Shown: in pieces, positions 16,167 to 25,760 of the stretch | How the letters are laid out: every line of letters begins with the position of its first letter | Numbering within the stretch: position 1 is the first letter of the stretch | Assembly (NCBI GenBank): GCA_016721605.1 | Contig: JADKHS010000007.1 | Span: forward strand, 62,001 to 126,000 | Direction of reading: 5' to 3' | DNA: 64,000 nucleotides | Source of the DNA: Nitrosomonadales bacterium | GTDB lineage: Bacteria > Pseudomonadota > Gammaproteobacteria > Burkholderiales > Gallionellaceae | Position numbers and translations under genes: made by a program | Notes under the pieces: model-generated | Told to the model about the DNA's origin: nothing | The model's input: the letters and a program-made list of their open reading frames with translations, nothing else | Databases searched by the model: none

Positions 16167-16672
16167 AAGCGCCGGTTTTCCTTCACATACTCTGTGGAAA
16201 ACTACAGAAGTAACATCGGTAAGGACGTTTCACCACCTTGAATGCCCCAGATGTTAGCTGTTCAAAACGGAGTGACATATTTGATCATGACTAATAGCCC
16301 AACCCGCGGCTCCAAGGGACGTTCCCTGACAGATCACAAAAGCGTGGTTCCTCGCCCCTGAGCTTATTACGTTAAGCCAGATAGACGTGCGCCACAGTCA
16401 CAGGCAATAGTAAAGATTAAACCACATGGAAATTATTTAAAGACGCTGAACATTGGCAAGGAATTTACATAATTTACAAGCGGTTAAAAACATGATATTG
16501 AGCGAGGCGTAGTTCACGCTCGCCGCATAACTAAATTCGTTAGACCTCGCACCATGGCGATACCGCACATCACTTTCCGATATCATCGCCACATTCAAGC
16601 GCCTCGGTGGAGAGGCCGACCGGGTTGGCCTCGGGGGAGCCCACGCGGTTCGTCATTTTAGAGCTGCCATCT
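16167..16672. other. 506-base stretch without a clear gene
   Basis: I see no coding region. It contains a GC hairpin at about 16503-16523 (GCGAGGCGT/ACGCTCGC), an isolated integron-like core GTTAGAC at 16539-16545, and, just before the RAYT, GCCCACGCGG near 16639, half of the REP that flanks the second RAYT at 31741. A short SDIIATFKRLGGEAD-like peptide near 16578-16620 could be the tail of a lost HTH antitoxin. Confidence 0.4.
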
Positions 16673-17202
16673 ATGTCACGTTATCGCCGCGCAATAACTG
16701 CTGGCTCAAGCTATTTCTTTACGGTGGTCGCTTACCGGCGGCAGTCGATTCTATGTGACGAAGCGATTCGCAACGCATTGCGCGCCTCAATCGAAACGGT
16801 GCGTGTGGCGCGTCCTTTCGTCATCGATGCATGGGTATTGTTGCCTGACCATTTACATTGCGTGTGGACATTACCTGACGGTGATGCCGATTTTTCCACC
16901 CGTTGGATGATAAACAAGCTGCCCGCGTGGGCACAAAGACGTGCCCACCCTACTTGACTGCATCAAAACTCAAACATCGCGAATCGACTATCTGGCAACG
17001 GCGATTCTGGGAACACCCAATTCGTGATGAAAATGATTTTGCCCGCCATGTCGATTACATTCATTTCAACCCGGTTAAACACGGATATGTACAACATGCG
17101 GTTGATTGGCCTCATTCGACATTTCACCGCTATGTGCGTGATGGGGTATATGCGCATGATTGGGCTGTTGCGATGGAAAATACGGTGCTGGGGTATGATT
17201 AA
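16673..17202 (+). pseudogene. RAYT (REP-associated tyrosine transposase) copy 1, interrupted by a REP
   Basis: The ATG at 16673 opens MSRYRRAITAGSSYFFTVVA, then VLLPDHLHCVWTLPDGDADF with the HLH motif. The frame then enters a REP palindrome (16923-16953) that replaces about 45 bases present in copy 2 (coding AVSLACREDYRRADW). Beyond the REP the frame resumes with LKHRESTIWQRRFWEHPIRD, HVDYIHFNPVKHGYV (catalytic Tyr region of the Y1-like HUH fold) and ends at 17202. Both halves are otherwise well preserved. RAYTs mobilise REP elements; this copy appears to have been hit by one. Confidence 0.75.
16923..16953. repeat. REP palindrome inside RAYT copy 1
   Basis: GTGGGCAC (16927-16934) and GTGCCCAC (16941-16948) form an 8-bp stem around AAAGAC, with conserved flanks CCGC and CCTACTTGACTG. 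The same 30-base unit flanks RAYT copy 2 in inverted orientation at 31741-31770 and 32247-32277. Confidence 0.8.
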
Positions 17203-17375
17203 TGCTGCCCGCTTGGCTCGCGCCAATACTGGCTTAACTTATTGTTTTAGCTATGCTGAAGCCCCTTAACTTAGTGGCATTCGTATCTGACCCCATGATT
17301 TTGCCACCCCATGATTTTGTAAAGTTTTATAAAGCATGGTGCTAAAAAGTTACCTATAACTATTTGGTAACTGCA

Positions 17376-18167
17376 ATGGAAGCGAATGTATCAAATCTCT
17401 TACCTTCTCGGTATGCACCTGCGCGCGATCATGAAATCTCGTCACTTAGATCAGGCTATGAGAAAACTAATAACCACTCAAAACATTTGAGTGGAAATGA
17501 TACCGTCTCTATTTCGAAACAAGCACAGTTATCGTATAGCCAATCACTAGCACGAGAAAGCAGCATAGAGATCACAACTCGTGATGGTGATAAAGTGTCG
17601 ATTAATCTTTCTAACAGCTCCAGCTCTCAAACAAGTATTAGCTATTCAGATATCCAGTCACAGAATTCTAGTAAATCAGCTTTAGCCCTATCAGCATCAG
17701 TCCAATCATCTTCGCAATATCAAATAAGTATTGAAGGTAATTTAGATTCAGACGAACGCAAAGCTATAGAAAGATTAGTTAATGAAATCAGCAATGTTGC
17801 CAATAAACTTTATGGCGGAAACACTGAATCAGCATTTAAAGCAGCCAGCTCAATTGAATATAACAGTGATGAATTACAAGCCTATTCATATGATATTAAA
17901 GAAACTCGCACTCAACAATTCATCACGGCCTATGAAGAAGTTGCAAACTTCCAACCAAATTCACAACCAAAACCTAACTTCTCAAACAATTCATTTAATT
18001 TATTAGATAAATTAAATGAGCTTGCCATTAAAACACTTGAACATCTGAATGACGTCATTGAACCAAAGCAAATCGATTCATTAATCGAGAAAGCCTATGA
18101 TTTTCTAACAAAAATTAATGAAATAGAGCAGTTTAATTCAAAAAATGGATTAGTTGAAAATCAATAA
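17376..18167 (+). CDS. AT-rich hypothetical protein, Ser/Asn/Gln-rich
   Basis: About 263 residues from the ATG at 17376 (a TTG at 17364 is also in frame). I do not recognise it with confidence. It has no signal peptide. The N-terminal third is disordered-looking and ends in NDTVSISKQAQLSYSQSLAR. Residues around 75-120 form a Ser-rich strand region (SIEITTRDGDKVSINLSNSS), then QYQISIEGNLDSDERKAIER, then a helical C-terminus. The pattern (IS-x-QA motif, then a TTxxGDxV strand) recalls uncharacterised DUF5610-like proteins. Base composition is clearly more AT-rich than its neighbours, suggesting recent arrival. The ribosome site is poor. Confidence 0.6.
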   Translation: MEANVSNLLPSRYAPARDHEISSLRSGYEKTNNHSKHLSGNDTVSISKQAQLSYSQSLARESSIEITTRDGDKVSINLSNSSSSQTSISYSDIQSQNSSKSALALSASVQSSSQYQISIEGNLDSDERKAIERLVNEISNVANKLYGGNTESAFKAASSIEYNSDELQAYSYDIKETRTQQFITAYEEVANFQPNSQPKPNFSNNSFNLLDKLNELAIKTLEHLNDVIEPKQIDSLIEKAYDFLTKINEIEQFNSKNGLVENQ

Positions 18168-18273
18168 GATTAATAACGAGAGAGATGCTTAATGATTTTA
18201 ACTGTATGGGATTAGACCTGTCTTAAATGGACGTTCGTTCAAAAAACTAAAGTCAAAATATTTGCCACAAAGG

Positions 18274-18317
18274 CGCTGGGCTAACATAGGTTGGCGCTGA
18301 GCTTGCGAAGCCCAACA
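18274..18317. repeat. REP-type palindrome (GTTGGGCTTCGC family)
   Basis: Read on the minus strand it is GTTGGGCTTCGCAAGCTCAG, then CGCCAACCTATGTTAGCCC. GTTGGGC/GCCAAC pairing gives an imperfect hairpin. Close copies lie at 30948-30974 and 4544-4576. It sits next to the decayed long RAYT at 18330-18510. Confidence 0.6.
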
Positions 18318-18329
18318 TTACAAGCAATC

Positions 18330-18510
18330 ATGCATTTTTGAACGCAGTTTTTATGGGGCGCACTGCTGACAGTGGAATAATGCACCCCAAAAGCATCGGC
18401 AATTTTCTACATCGTATAATCACCAGTGTCATATGCTTTCTTCATGTTGTATTGCAAAACCTGGCTTCTCTGCCTCCTGATGAAAACTCTGACATTGCGA
18501 CAACCCTCTC
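18330..18510 (-). pseudogene. C-terminal remnant of a long RAYT/Y1-type transposase with HTH
   Basis: On the minus strand a frame reads MKKAYDTGDYTM, a stop codon, then KIADAFGVHYSTVS. This is the C-terminal HTH of the larger REP-associated transposases (usual form AYxxGxYTxxxIAxxFGxHYSTVSR). It is followed on the same strand by the REP palindrome at 18274-18317, as expected for a transposase-REP unit. No N-terminal half is visible. The rest of 18168-18594 holds no gene other than the lptM promoter region. Confidence 0.55.
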
Positions 18511-18594
18511 GGCATGTTGATGAAATTCAGTTTCAGTCACTTCCGCTCTTGCCTTTATAATCCCGTTTTGTTCCATTTTAGTGAGAATACAATC

Positions 18595-18717
18595 ATGCGT
18601 ATGACCGGTATTATGGTGCTGCTAGCACTTCTGGTACAAAGCTGTGGGCACAAGGGGCCGTTATTTTTGCCACCGGCGCAGCCTGCAATCCAGCCACTTC
18701 CTGATCAAAATAAATAG
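18595..18717 (+). CDS. lptM: LptM-like small lipoprotein
   Basis: 40 residues, MRMTGIMVLLALLVQSCGHK followed by GPLFLPP. The lipobox VQSC and the CGxKGPLxLP sequence after it are the hallmark of YifL/LptM, the small outer-membrane lipoprotein that assists LptDE assembly and is commonly encoded directly upstream of lysA. The lysA ATG follows 2 bases after its stop. An upstream ATG at 18514 is in frame but has no signal-like start, so 18595 is preferred. Confidence 0.88.
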   Translation: MRMTGIMVLLALLVQSCGHKGPLFLPPAQPAIQPLPDQNK

Positions 18718-18719
18718 CC

Positions 18720-19967
18720 ATGACCGATTATTTCAAATACCAGCGTAACCAGCTTTATGCCGAACAAGTACCCCTGGCTGATATCGCACAGCGATTTGGT
18801 ACGCCATGCTATGTGTATTCACACGGTGCGTTAACTGATAGTTATCGCCAGTTTGCTGAGGCGCTCAAAGAGCGAGAGCATCTGATCTGCTACGCAGTAA
18901 AGGCCAATCCAAATATCGCCATCCTGAATCTGTTCGCCAAGTTAGGCGCTGGCTTTGATATCGTTTCCGGTGGCGAATTACAGCGTGTGCTGGCGGCTGG
19001 GGGCGCAGCGAATAAAGTGGTGTTCTCCGGTGTGGGCAAAACAGTGGCGGAAATGCAGCTGGCCTTGGAGGCGGGCATTCTGTGTTTTAACGTGGAATCG
19101 GAAGCGGAACTCACACGCCTGAATGAAGTGGCCGGACAAATAAACAAGGTGGCATCGGTAAGCCTGCGCGTGAATCCAGACGTGGATGCCAAGACGCATC
19201 CCTACATCTCCACCGGCTTGAAACAAAACAAGTTTGGCGTCGCCTATACGGAAGCGCTGGCGTTATACCGCAAGGCGAGCGAGCTACCGCATCTGCGCGT
19301 GATGGGCATGGATTGCCACATCGGTTCGCAATTGACCGAACTCAGCCCCTTTATCGCAGCAACAGAAAAAATGCTGGTGCTGGTAAATGCGCTGGCAAGC
19401 GAGGGGATTCGTCTTGAACATCCCGATATGGGCGGTGGGCTAGGTATCCGTTATCTGGACGAAACCCCGCCTGCCATTGCCGATTATGCCAATGCGCTAC
19501 TCAGTGCCCTGCGAGGGCGAAGCGAAAAGATCATTATTGAGCCGGGACGGGTGCTGGTTGGCAATGCCGGCGTGCTGCTGACCAAGGTTGAATATCTCAA
19601 ACATGGCGAAGAAAAACACTTCGCCATCGTCGATGCGGCGATGAACGATCTGATGCGTCCAGCCTTGTACGATGCCTATCATCACATCCAGCCAGTACAG
19701 CTAGGTGATATGCCTGCGCACCAATATGAAGTGGTGGGACCGGTATGCGAAACCGGCGACTTCCTTGGGAATGCCCGTAAATTGGCTATCTCGCAGGGTG
19801 ATCTGGTTGCGGTGATGTCGGCTGGCGCCTATGGCATGAGCATGAGTTCAAATTACAACACCCGCCCTCGTGCAGCCGAAGTAATGGTGGCTGGTGAAGT
19901 CACGCAACTTATCCGCGAGCGCGAAACGGTGCAGCAATTATTTGCTGGCGAAAAACTTTTTTGTTAA
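18720..19967 (+). CDS. lysA: Diaminopimelate decarboxylase
   Basis: 415 residues, normal length. The PLP lysine is in CYAVKANPNIAIL; HIGSQLTELSPF, the glycine-rich PDMGGGLGIRY, EPGRVLVGNAG and VGPVCETGDFLG are the expected LysA motifs. It converts meso-diaminopimelate to lysine in the cytoplasm. It is translationally close to lptM. Confidence 0.97.
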   Translation: MTDYFKYQRNQLYAEQVPLADIAQRFGTPCYVYSHGALTDSYRQFAEALKEREHLICYAVKANPNIAILNLFAKLGAGFDIVSGGELQRVLAAGGAANKVVFSGVGKTVAEMQLALEAGILCFNVESEAELTRLNEVAGQINKVASVSLRVNPDVDAKTHPYISTGLKQNKFGVAYTEALALYRKASELPHLRVMGMDCHIGSQLTELSPFIAATEKMLVLVNALASEGIRLEHPDMGGGLGIRYLDETPPAIADYANALLSALRGRSEKIIIEPGRVLVGNAGVLLTKVEYLKHGEEKHFAIVDAAMNDLMRPALYDAYHHIQPVQLGDMPAHQYEVVGPVCETGDFLGNARKLAISQGDLVAVMSAGAYGMSMSSNYNTRPRAAEVMVAGEVTQLIRERETVQQLFAGEKLFC

Positions 19968-19988
19968 CCACACAAATATTTGTTGCGC

Positions 19989-20012
19989 GCTATCTTCAGG
20001 AGATAGCTAATT
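19989..20012 (+). terminator. Candidate terminator after lysA
   Basis: GCTATCT (19989-19995) and AGATAGC (20001-20007) form a 7-bp stem with a 5-base loop, followed by the AT-rich TAATTATT. The tail is not a strong T run, so termination efficiency is uncertain. Confidence 0.45.
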
Positions 20013-20235
20013 ATTAAAACTCTCCGCAATAGCGCTTACAAATCAAAAATAAGGAAATGGCTTATTCTCTTTTTTATAGCTTTCGATCTACTATATTAAT
20101 AGGAAGTCATCCGCTACACGCCATCTCTGACGGTTAACAAACAAGCGCTGCTTGCGATTTTGTCTTCTTCAACAACTTGAAGATTGGGATCACCCTTCAA
20201 GTGCAAGAACGAATCTATAAACAGGAGAATACCTC

Positions 20236-22272
20236 ATGGTAAAGAAACGTGTCCCCACCAAAGTACCCCAATCTGTAGCATCAGTAGCCAAAGAATCCAC
20301 CCCGAAAACCACGCGGCCAGAATCCGAATCGAGACGTGAAAAACCGGATGAAAGAAGTGTCGCGAAAAATTAGCAGAACGCTGGATGCGTGCCCTGACAA
20401 AATTGATTTAAAAGACTGGGAATATCTGCCTACGCTGCGCGCCTTACCCGACGAGATCGTTAACATCCACGCTGTCCCAACCATTCTTAATCAAGGCACG
20501 GAAGGCGCGTGCACGGGTTTTGCCCTTGCGGCAGTGATCAATTTCTTGCTCCATCAACGTAAGCTTAAGCGTCGCATCAGTCCGCGCATGCTTTATGAAC
20601 TTGCGCGCCGCTATGATGAATGGCCGGGAGAAAACTATTCCGGATCTTCGGCGCGGGGGGCCATGAAGGGTTGGGAACGCCACGGCGTATGCACTGAAAA
20701 ACTCTGGCCTCACGATCTGCATGGTGCGAACAATTTTGATCAAGAGCGTGCCGATCAAGCAACCATGACACCGGGCGGAGCTTATTATCGTGTCGATTTC
20801 AGGCAGGTTCGTCATGTGCATGCGGCAATTCATGAAGTCGGCATCGTGTATGCCACATTAATGGTGCATGCCGGATGGGGGCAGCCCGGCCCATCCACGG
20901 TTTCACTCAAAGCGGGTGTTGGCAGTAAAGTCCAAAAAATTAAAATGCCCGTGATCCAGCGTAAGGGCAACGCAGATGGTGGGCATGCAATCGCCCTGGT
21001 TGGTTATACCTCTCAAGGTTTCATCATCCAGAATTCATGGGGGGAGGACTGGGGCAAAAATGGGTTCGCCTTGTTGCCATACGAAGACTTCATGATTCAT
21101 GCCACCGACGTTTGGGTCGCGCAGCTCGGCGTGCCTGTAAAGGCCGACCTCTGGGCTCAAGGTGCGGCAGATGTCACGAGCGGAACTTTCCGCGCGGGAC
21201 AAGTTATCCCTTTAAACGAGATTCGGCCCTATGTAATTGATGTCGGAAACAACGGCAAGCTCTCTGACCAAGGTAATTACTGGACCACGGAAGAAGACTT
21301 GAAAAGATTGTTTCTGGAAACCATTCCGGCCAAAACCAAGGATTGGGCAAAACGACGGGTGATGCTATACCTTCACGGTGGTTTGAATGGCGAAGAGGAT
21401 GTCGCCAAAAGAATCATCGCCTTTCGCGATGTTTGTCTTGCTAACGAAATTTACCCGCTACACATCATGTGGGAGAGCGATTGGTTCAATACGACCAAGA
21501 ACATCCTCAAGGATCAGTTCGCTGCGGCTGATGAGCGGGCAGGCGGCGCATTTCTGGACCACCTGCGCGAGGCGAAGGATCGTGTGCTTGAGCTAACCCT
21601 GACGCCCCAGGCGGAAAACTGTGGGGAGAAATGGTGGAAAATGCAGCGCTCGCCTCCAAACATGAGGCAGGCGCAATGCAGCTCTTGGTAAAATATGTGA
21701 ACGAAGCGAAAAAAAGCCTGGGCAAAAAAGCGGAAGGCGATTGGGAGCTTCATGTGGTTGGACATAGCGCCGGTTCCATATTCGCCGCACATGCCATTAC
21801 GCAACTGGCCAGTTTGGGCATATCCTGGAAAACGCTTCAATTCATGGCGCCAGCAATTCGGATAGACCTTTTCAAAGAAATAGTATTGCCCAAGATAATC
21901 GATAAGACTTGCCCCAAACCCAGTTTGTATATCCTGAGCAAGGTGGGCGAGCTTGACGATGATGTCGGCCCTTACGGTAAATCCCTTCTTTATTTGGTCA
22001 GCAATGCCTTCGAAGGGTCTCGGGAAGTCCCCTTGCTCGGCATGCAAAAATTTCTGGAAGAAGACCAAAAATTACTGAATCTACTCAATAGTGCAGTCGA
22101 TGGTCTACCTGGCATCGTTATATCCGGGACGGGAGACAAACCCGGCGCAATGTCTAAAAGCGATACCCACGGTGGCTTTGACAACGATCCCAACACCATG
22201 AACTCGGCTCTAGTCCGGATTCTTGGTGAATTACCAAAAGCTCCCTTCACCGCTCGAGATTTGCAGTTTTAG
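20236..22272 (+). CDS. Papain-like (C1) cysteine protease fused to an alpha/beta hydrolase domain (two frameshifts)
   Basis: The ATG at 20236 follows a ribosome site (CAGGAGA). A basic, Pro/Ser-rich N-terminus of about 45 residues precedes a frame change near 20365, where one base too many lies in or near the A run. The C1 peptidase follows: oxyanion Gln and nucleophile Cys in NQGTEGACTGFALA, His in DGGHAIALVGYT, Asn in QNSWGEDWGKNGFAL. A linker of about 60 residues leads to a second enzyme: LYLHGGLNGEEDV (oxyanion hole), then, across a missing A near 21608, VVGHSAGSIFAAHA (serine nucleophile), ELDDDVG and DTHGG as candidate acid and His. The total is about 680 residues, no signal peptide. 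Both active sites look complete. I know of no named family with this fusion; the substrate is unknown. Confidence 0.7.
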
Positions 22273-22284
22273 TAAGCGGGGTTG

Positions 22285-22596
22285 ATGAGAAACTTTCTTC
22301 TTAATATGAAATTAAAGTTTGCCACACTAGTAATTTATTCATTTTGTTGTGTTCCGGCGGCGTTCGCTGCCCCTGCTTCATGGTATCAATGGAAAAGCAA
22401 ATTGAATGACGAACGGTACTGTGCGCAAACTTCTCCGGGTTATGGGTGGGAACAGGATAATGGCCCCTATAAGGATGCCCGTTGTGCAATTCGCGCGGTC
22501 GCCAGAAACGAGGTTGCTACTACCAAGCCCGACAGTAAATCAAATCCTATGCAATCTTCCGACGCTTCACATTTCCCATCACCGCCGCCGCCCTGA
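22285..22596 (+). CDS. Small secreted protein of unknown function
   Basis: About 103 residues from the ATG at 22285 (the ATG at 22306 is also possible). A clear signal peptide ends in FCCVPAAFAAPAS. The mature part has YQWKSKLNDERYCAQTSPGY and GPYKDARCAIRAV, with two cysteines likely to form a disulfide, and a Pro-rich end (SPPPP). The family is not recognised. It starts 12 bases after the protease/hydrolase gene and is probably cotranscribed, so it could be a partner or inhibitor, but nothing in the sequence proves that. Confidence 0.6.
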   Translation: MRNFLLNMKLKFATLVIYSFCCVPAAFAAPASWYQWKSKLNDERYCAQTSPGYGWEQDNGPYKDARCAIRAVARNEVATTKPDSKSNPMQSSDASHFPSPPPP

Positions 22597-22749
22597 ATTT
22601 CGCATGGAAACCTGTAAAACATATCCGAAACCCTTGGTGCATTGGTTAAACACGGCAAACAGACTGAAGATCAGTACTCCATATTGCCGATAACAAGCCT
22701 GTGTGCTTTATGATGTACGCACAATTGACAATGAACGAAGGGCACCGAT

Positions 22750-24008
22750 ATGGAAGTGAACACTATGCAAGCAATTGGGGCAGGGCTTTTTGCCTGCGCA
22801 TTGCTGCATACATTTGCCGCAAAATTATTTGAAGGTTTCGCCCACCGTTATCCTCGACATGCAGGCCTGTTTCATCTATTGGGCGAAGTCGAGGGAGTTT
22901 TCGGATTCTGGGCATTCGTCCTGATTGTAGTAATGGCGTTGGTGTCGGGTGGAGCGAACGCAATCGCTTACGCTGAATCACGCCAGTATACGGAGCCCCT
23001 GTTCGTGTTTGTCGTGATGGTGGTAGCCGCCTCACGGCCAATACTGGAGATCGTCAAGCATTTACTCATATTAATGGCACGCCTGACACCGGTACGTACG
23101 AGCCTTGCATTAGTTTGGTTGGGCTTGGCGGTGGTACCGTTGATGGGTTCGTTGATTACCGAGCCCGCTGCCATGACGCTTGCCGCATTAATGCTGGCAC
23201 CCCAGATTTTCCGGCAAGGAATACCAGAATGGCTTAAATATGGGGCACTGGGCGTGCTGTTTGTTAATATTTCCATTGGCGGCACACTGACGTCTTACGC
23301 TGCACCACCGGTACTCATGGTTGCTTCGGCATGGAATTGGGATGCTGCGTTCATGGCGTCCACTTTTGGCTGGAAATCAGGCCTTGCCGTGCTGGTCAAT
23401 GCAACGGGAATCACATTCTTGCTGCGCTCGCATATTCACGAAGAGACGCCATCCACAATTGATGATCCCGCTCCCCGAATTCCTTTACTGGTCAGCGTAA
23501 TCCACTTGATGTTTTTTGGCCGCTGTAGTCACCTTTGGCCCATCACCCTGTGCTATTTTTGGGATTATTCCTATTGTTTCTCGGCTATACACAAGCCTAT
23601 GAGCGATATCAAAACCCGCTGATGCTCAAGGAAGGCCTGCTGGTCCGTTTTTTTCTGGCTGGATTGGTCGTATTGGGCGGTATGCAGCAATGGTGGCTGC
23701 AGCCCATCGTTTCCAGTCTCGGCCCGACGGCCTTATTCTTTGGTGCCCTCGGGCTGACCGCTATTACAGACAATGCGGCGCTCACTTATCTAGGCTCGCT
23801 GATCGTCGGCATGTCAGATCAAGCTAAGTATATGCTGGTTGCGGGGGCAGTAGCCGGAGGGGGGCTGACCGTGATTGCCAATGCACCTAATCCAGCCGGA
23901 GTGGCACTACTCAGGCGTGGCTTTAACGACGAATCGATTGGGGCTATTGGCTTGCTGCTAGGCGCGCTGCCATCGACTGCTGTTGCGGCGTTATTTTTTC
24001 TGTTGTAA
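22750..24008 (+). CDS. Putative Na+/H+ antiporter (two frameshifts)
   Basis: The ATG at 22750 follows GAAGGG. The protein has about ten hydrophobic segments. Landmarks are FHLLGEVEGVFGFWAFVLI, ASRPILEIVKHLL, SLITEPAAMTLAALML and NISIGGTLTSYAAPPVLMVA. After HLMF the frame must shift twice within 23515-23537 (a T6 and a T3 each one base too long) to give LAAVV, then LAHHPVLFLGLFLLFLGYTQ. The end carries LTAITDNAALTYLGSL and GGGLTVIANAPNPAGVALL. These match the putative Na+/H+ antiporter family (Na_H_antiport_3). The whole protein would be about 420 residues. Ion specificity is not proven. Confidence 0.8.
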
Positions 24009-24146
24009 CAATTTAAAGGTAAAAAATACCCTCGCGCTGCTGCCGTGCTGTGCCAAGTGATGTGGAAAACCCAGTAAATACTGCGCGTATTTAATGTTGC
24101 TTGATTGGCCCTGAATTTTTGCTTGTATCGAAAAAGGAAAATGGGA

Positions 24147-25552
24147 ATGCATACCTTTGCGCCAAAAGGAAATCAACAACCGGTAGATTCCAGACTTGCC
24201 CCTGTGGCAAAACTGGCTATCAGCTCTCCCAGCGACCTGCACGAACAGGAGGCCGAGCGCCTGGCCGAGCGGGTCACACGCCTGCCTGGCCCCCTGGTGC
24301 AGCCGGCAGCCGGGGCTGCCCCTGCTAGCGGCGCAGCGCTTCCCGATGAACTACGCTCTTATTTTGAACCGCGTTTCGGACATGATTTTAGCCGCGTGCG
24401 CATACATACAGATGCGCGTGCAGCCCGCTCCGCGCAAACCTTGGGAGCCCAGGCTTATACGCTCGGAAACGACATGGTGCTTGGCGCGGGACAATATGCG
24501 CCGCACACCGGCGTAGGCAGGCACTTGCTGGCACACGAACTGGCGCACGTCGTACAGCAGGATAATGGCAGCGTCGCACCCATGATCCAGCGTCGGCTGT
24601 TAGTTACAGGTAACAAAAAGGATATCCGTGCCGCCCTGAACCTGCTCGAACCGGCCAGCGGCTTTACCCTGCAGCATGACCCGAAGACCCACGAGGTTAC
24701 GATCACGGCTTCAAAACTCAAGCCACAGTCGTTTGTGCTGGCCGGCCAACTGGCCACCATTATGGGCGACCCCAAACAGGATGCCGAAATCCATCTTGGA
24801 CAGGACCAGCCTGGGGTAAGCTTTGGAGCGTTTCCTGGCAATTCACAAGCGCTCGATGATAATCCGGTGCAAGAGATTCGTATCGACCAGATGGTAGCGT
24901 TGGAACGGGATGTACCCGGTGCCGGCGTAGCAAAAATGGCTCACGAGATTGTCGAAAACTATGCTGGCCATGATCCGCAAGTAAAGGAGAATGCGTGGCA
25001 ATTTGCCTTTGGCGAAGCGCATGGCAGAGCACTGGATGTGGAAAACGCTATCGAGGGTGAACTGGGGCATCCCGGCGCCCGCCGCAATACTTTTTCGGTG
25101 TTGATCGACCCCGGCAAAGGAAAGCCGCCCTTCTTCAGGGAGATCGAAGATCGGGGGACTCATTTCCTTGTTTTGGATAAATCCAGCGATAAGGGCATTG
25201 TGTCGAACGCCCGCCGTGTGCCGCGCATTCGGGTGGCAAGTTACACCATCAATGGCTTTATGGCCAATTCCAATACCCTGCCGAAAACGGCTGCTGCGGA
25301 CGTGGCCGCTATTGTGAAAGACCTGAAGAAAATCCCGACCGCCTCGGTGCTTGTAGAAGGTTTTGCCGGCCTTGGAAAACGGCGGACGAAAATATGCGCT
25401 TGGCGGATAAATGGATATTTGCGTTGCGCGATCAGGTCATTTCTTTGGCGAACGACCAGATAGGCGTAAGCTGGCAACGCTTCGAAACGATCGGCCAGCC
25501 CGACAAATCCCGCAACAGCGTGGTGGTCACCATCGACCGCCCAGACATATAG
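24147..25552 (+). CDS. DUF4157 metalloprotease-like protein with OmpA-like C-terminus (one frameshift)
   Basis: The ATG at 24147 is best placed relative to AAGGAA at 24134. After a linker with HEQEAERLAERVTR comes DUF4157: FEPRFGHDFSRVRIHTD, QAYTLGNDMVLGAGQYAP, and the metal motif HLLAHELAHVVQQ. The middle has a second metal-like motif, MAHEIVENYAGH with FGEAHGRALDVENAI. A one-base loss in the AAAA at about 25378 separates SVLVEGFAGLGK from TADENMRLADKWIFALRDQV; the joined segment resembles an OmpA/MotB peptidoglycan-binding fold ending VVVTIDRPDI. DUF4157 proteins often accompany contractile injection systems, but no such genes lie in this window. There is no signal peptide. Confidence 0.75.
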
Positions 25553-25760
25553 ACTCGCTCATCCTGGATAGGATGAAACACGCTGCGCCTTTTTCATGCA
25601 GGATGATTCTTGCATCTATTTTTTTCCGTATAACCGTAGCGTACCAAGTTACCAAAAGCTTAATTACCTAATGACAGGATTTATAGCGGCTCACTTCGCT
25701 TTTAAAGTGCACGTCTCCGTCAGCCTTGTCATACCGAACAAAATGATGTGTAATACCGCG

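Noticed and set aside
16480..16550. Isolated integron-like core GTTAGAC at 16539 with a GC hairpin before it.
   Set aside because: No RYYYAAC partner at the right distance and the arms do not pair across the core; chance is likely.
17290..17322. Short direct repeat CCCCATGATTTTG at about 17292 and 17308.
   Set aside because: Only two imperfectly spaced copies in AT-rich intergenic DNA; no function can be argued.
22763..23041. Long minus-strand frames opposite the antiporter, and similar frames opposite thiG, hisD, murA and the surface proteins.
   Set aside because: They are antisense shadows of well-supported genes, without ribosome sites or recognisable domains.
24105..25560. Extracellular contractile injection system suggested by DUF4157.
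   Set aside because: No sheath, tube, baseplate or spike gene is present anywhere in the window.
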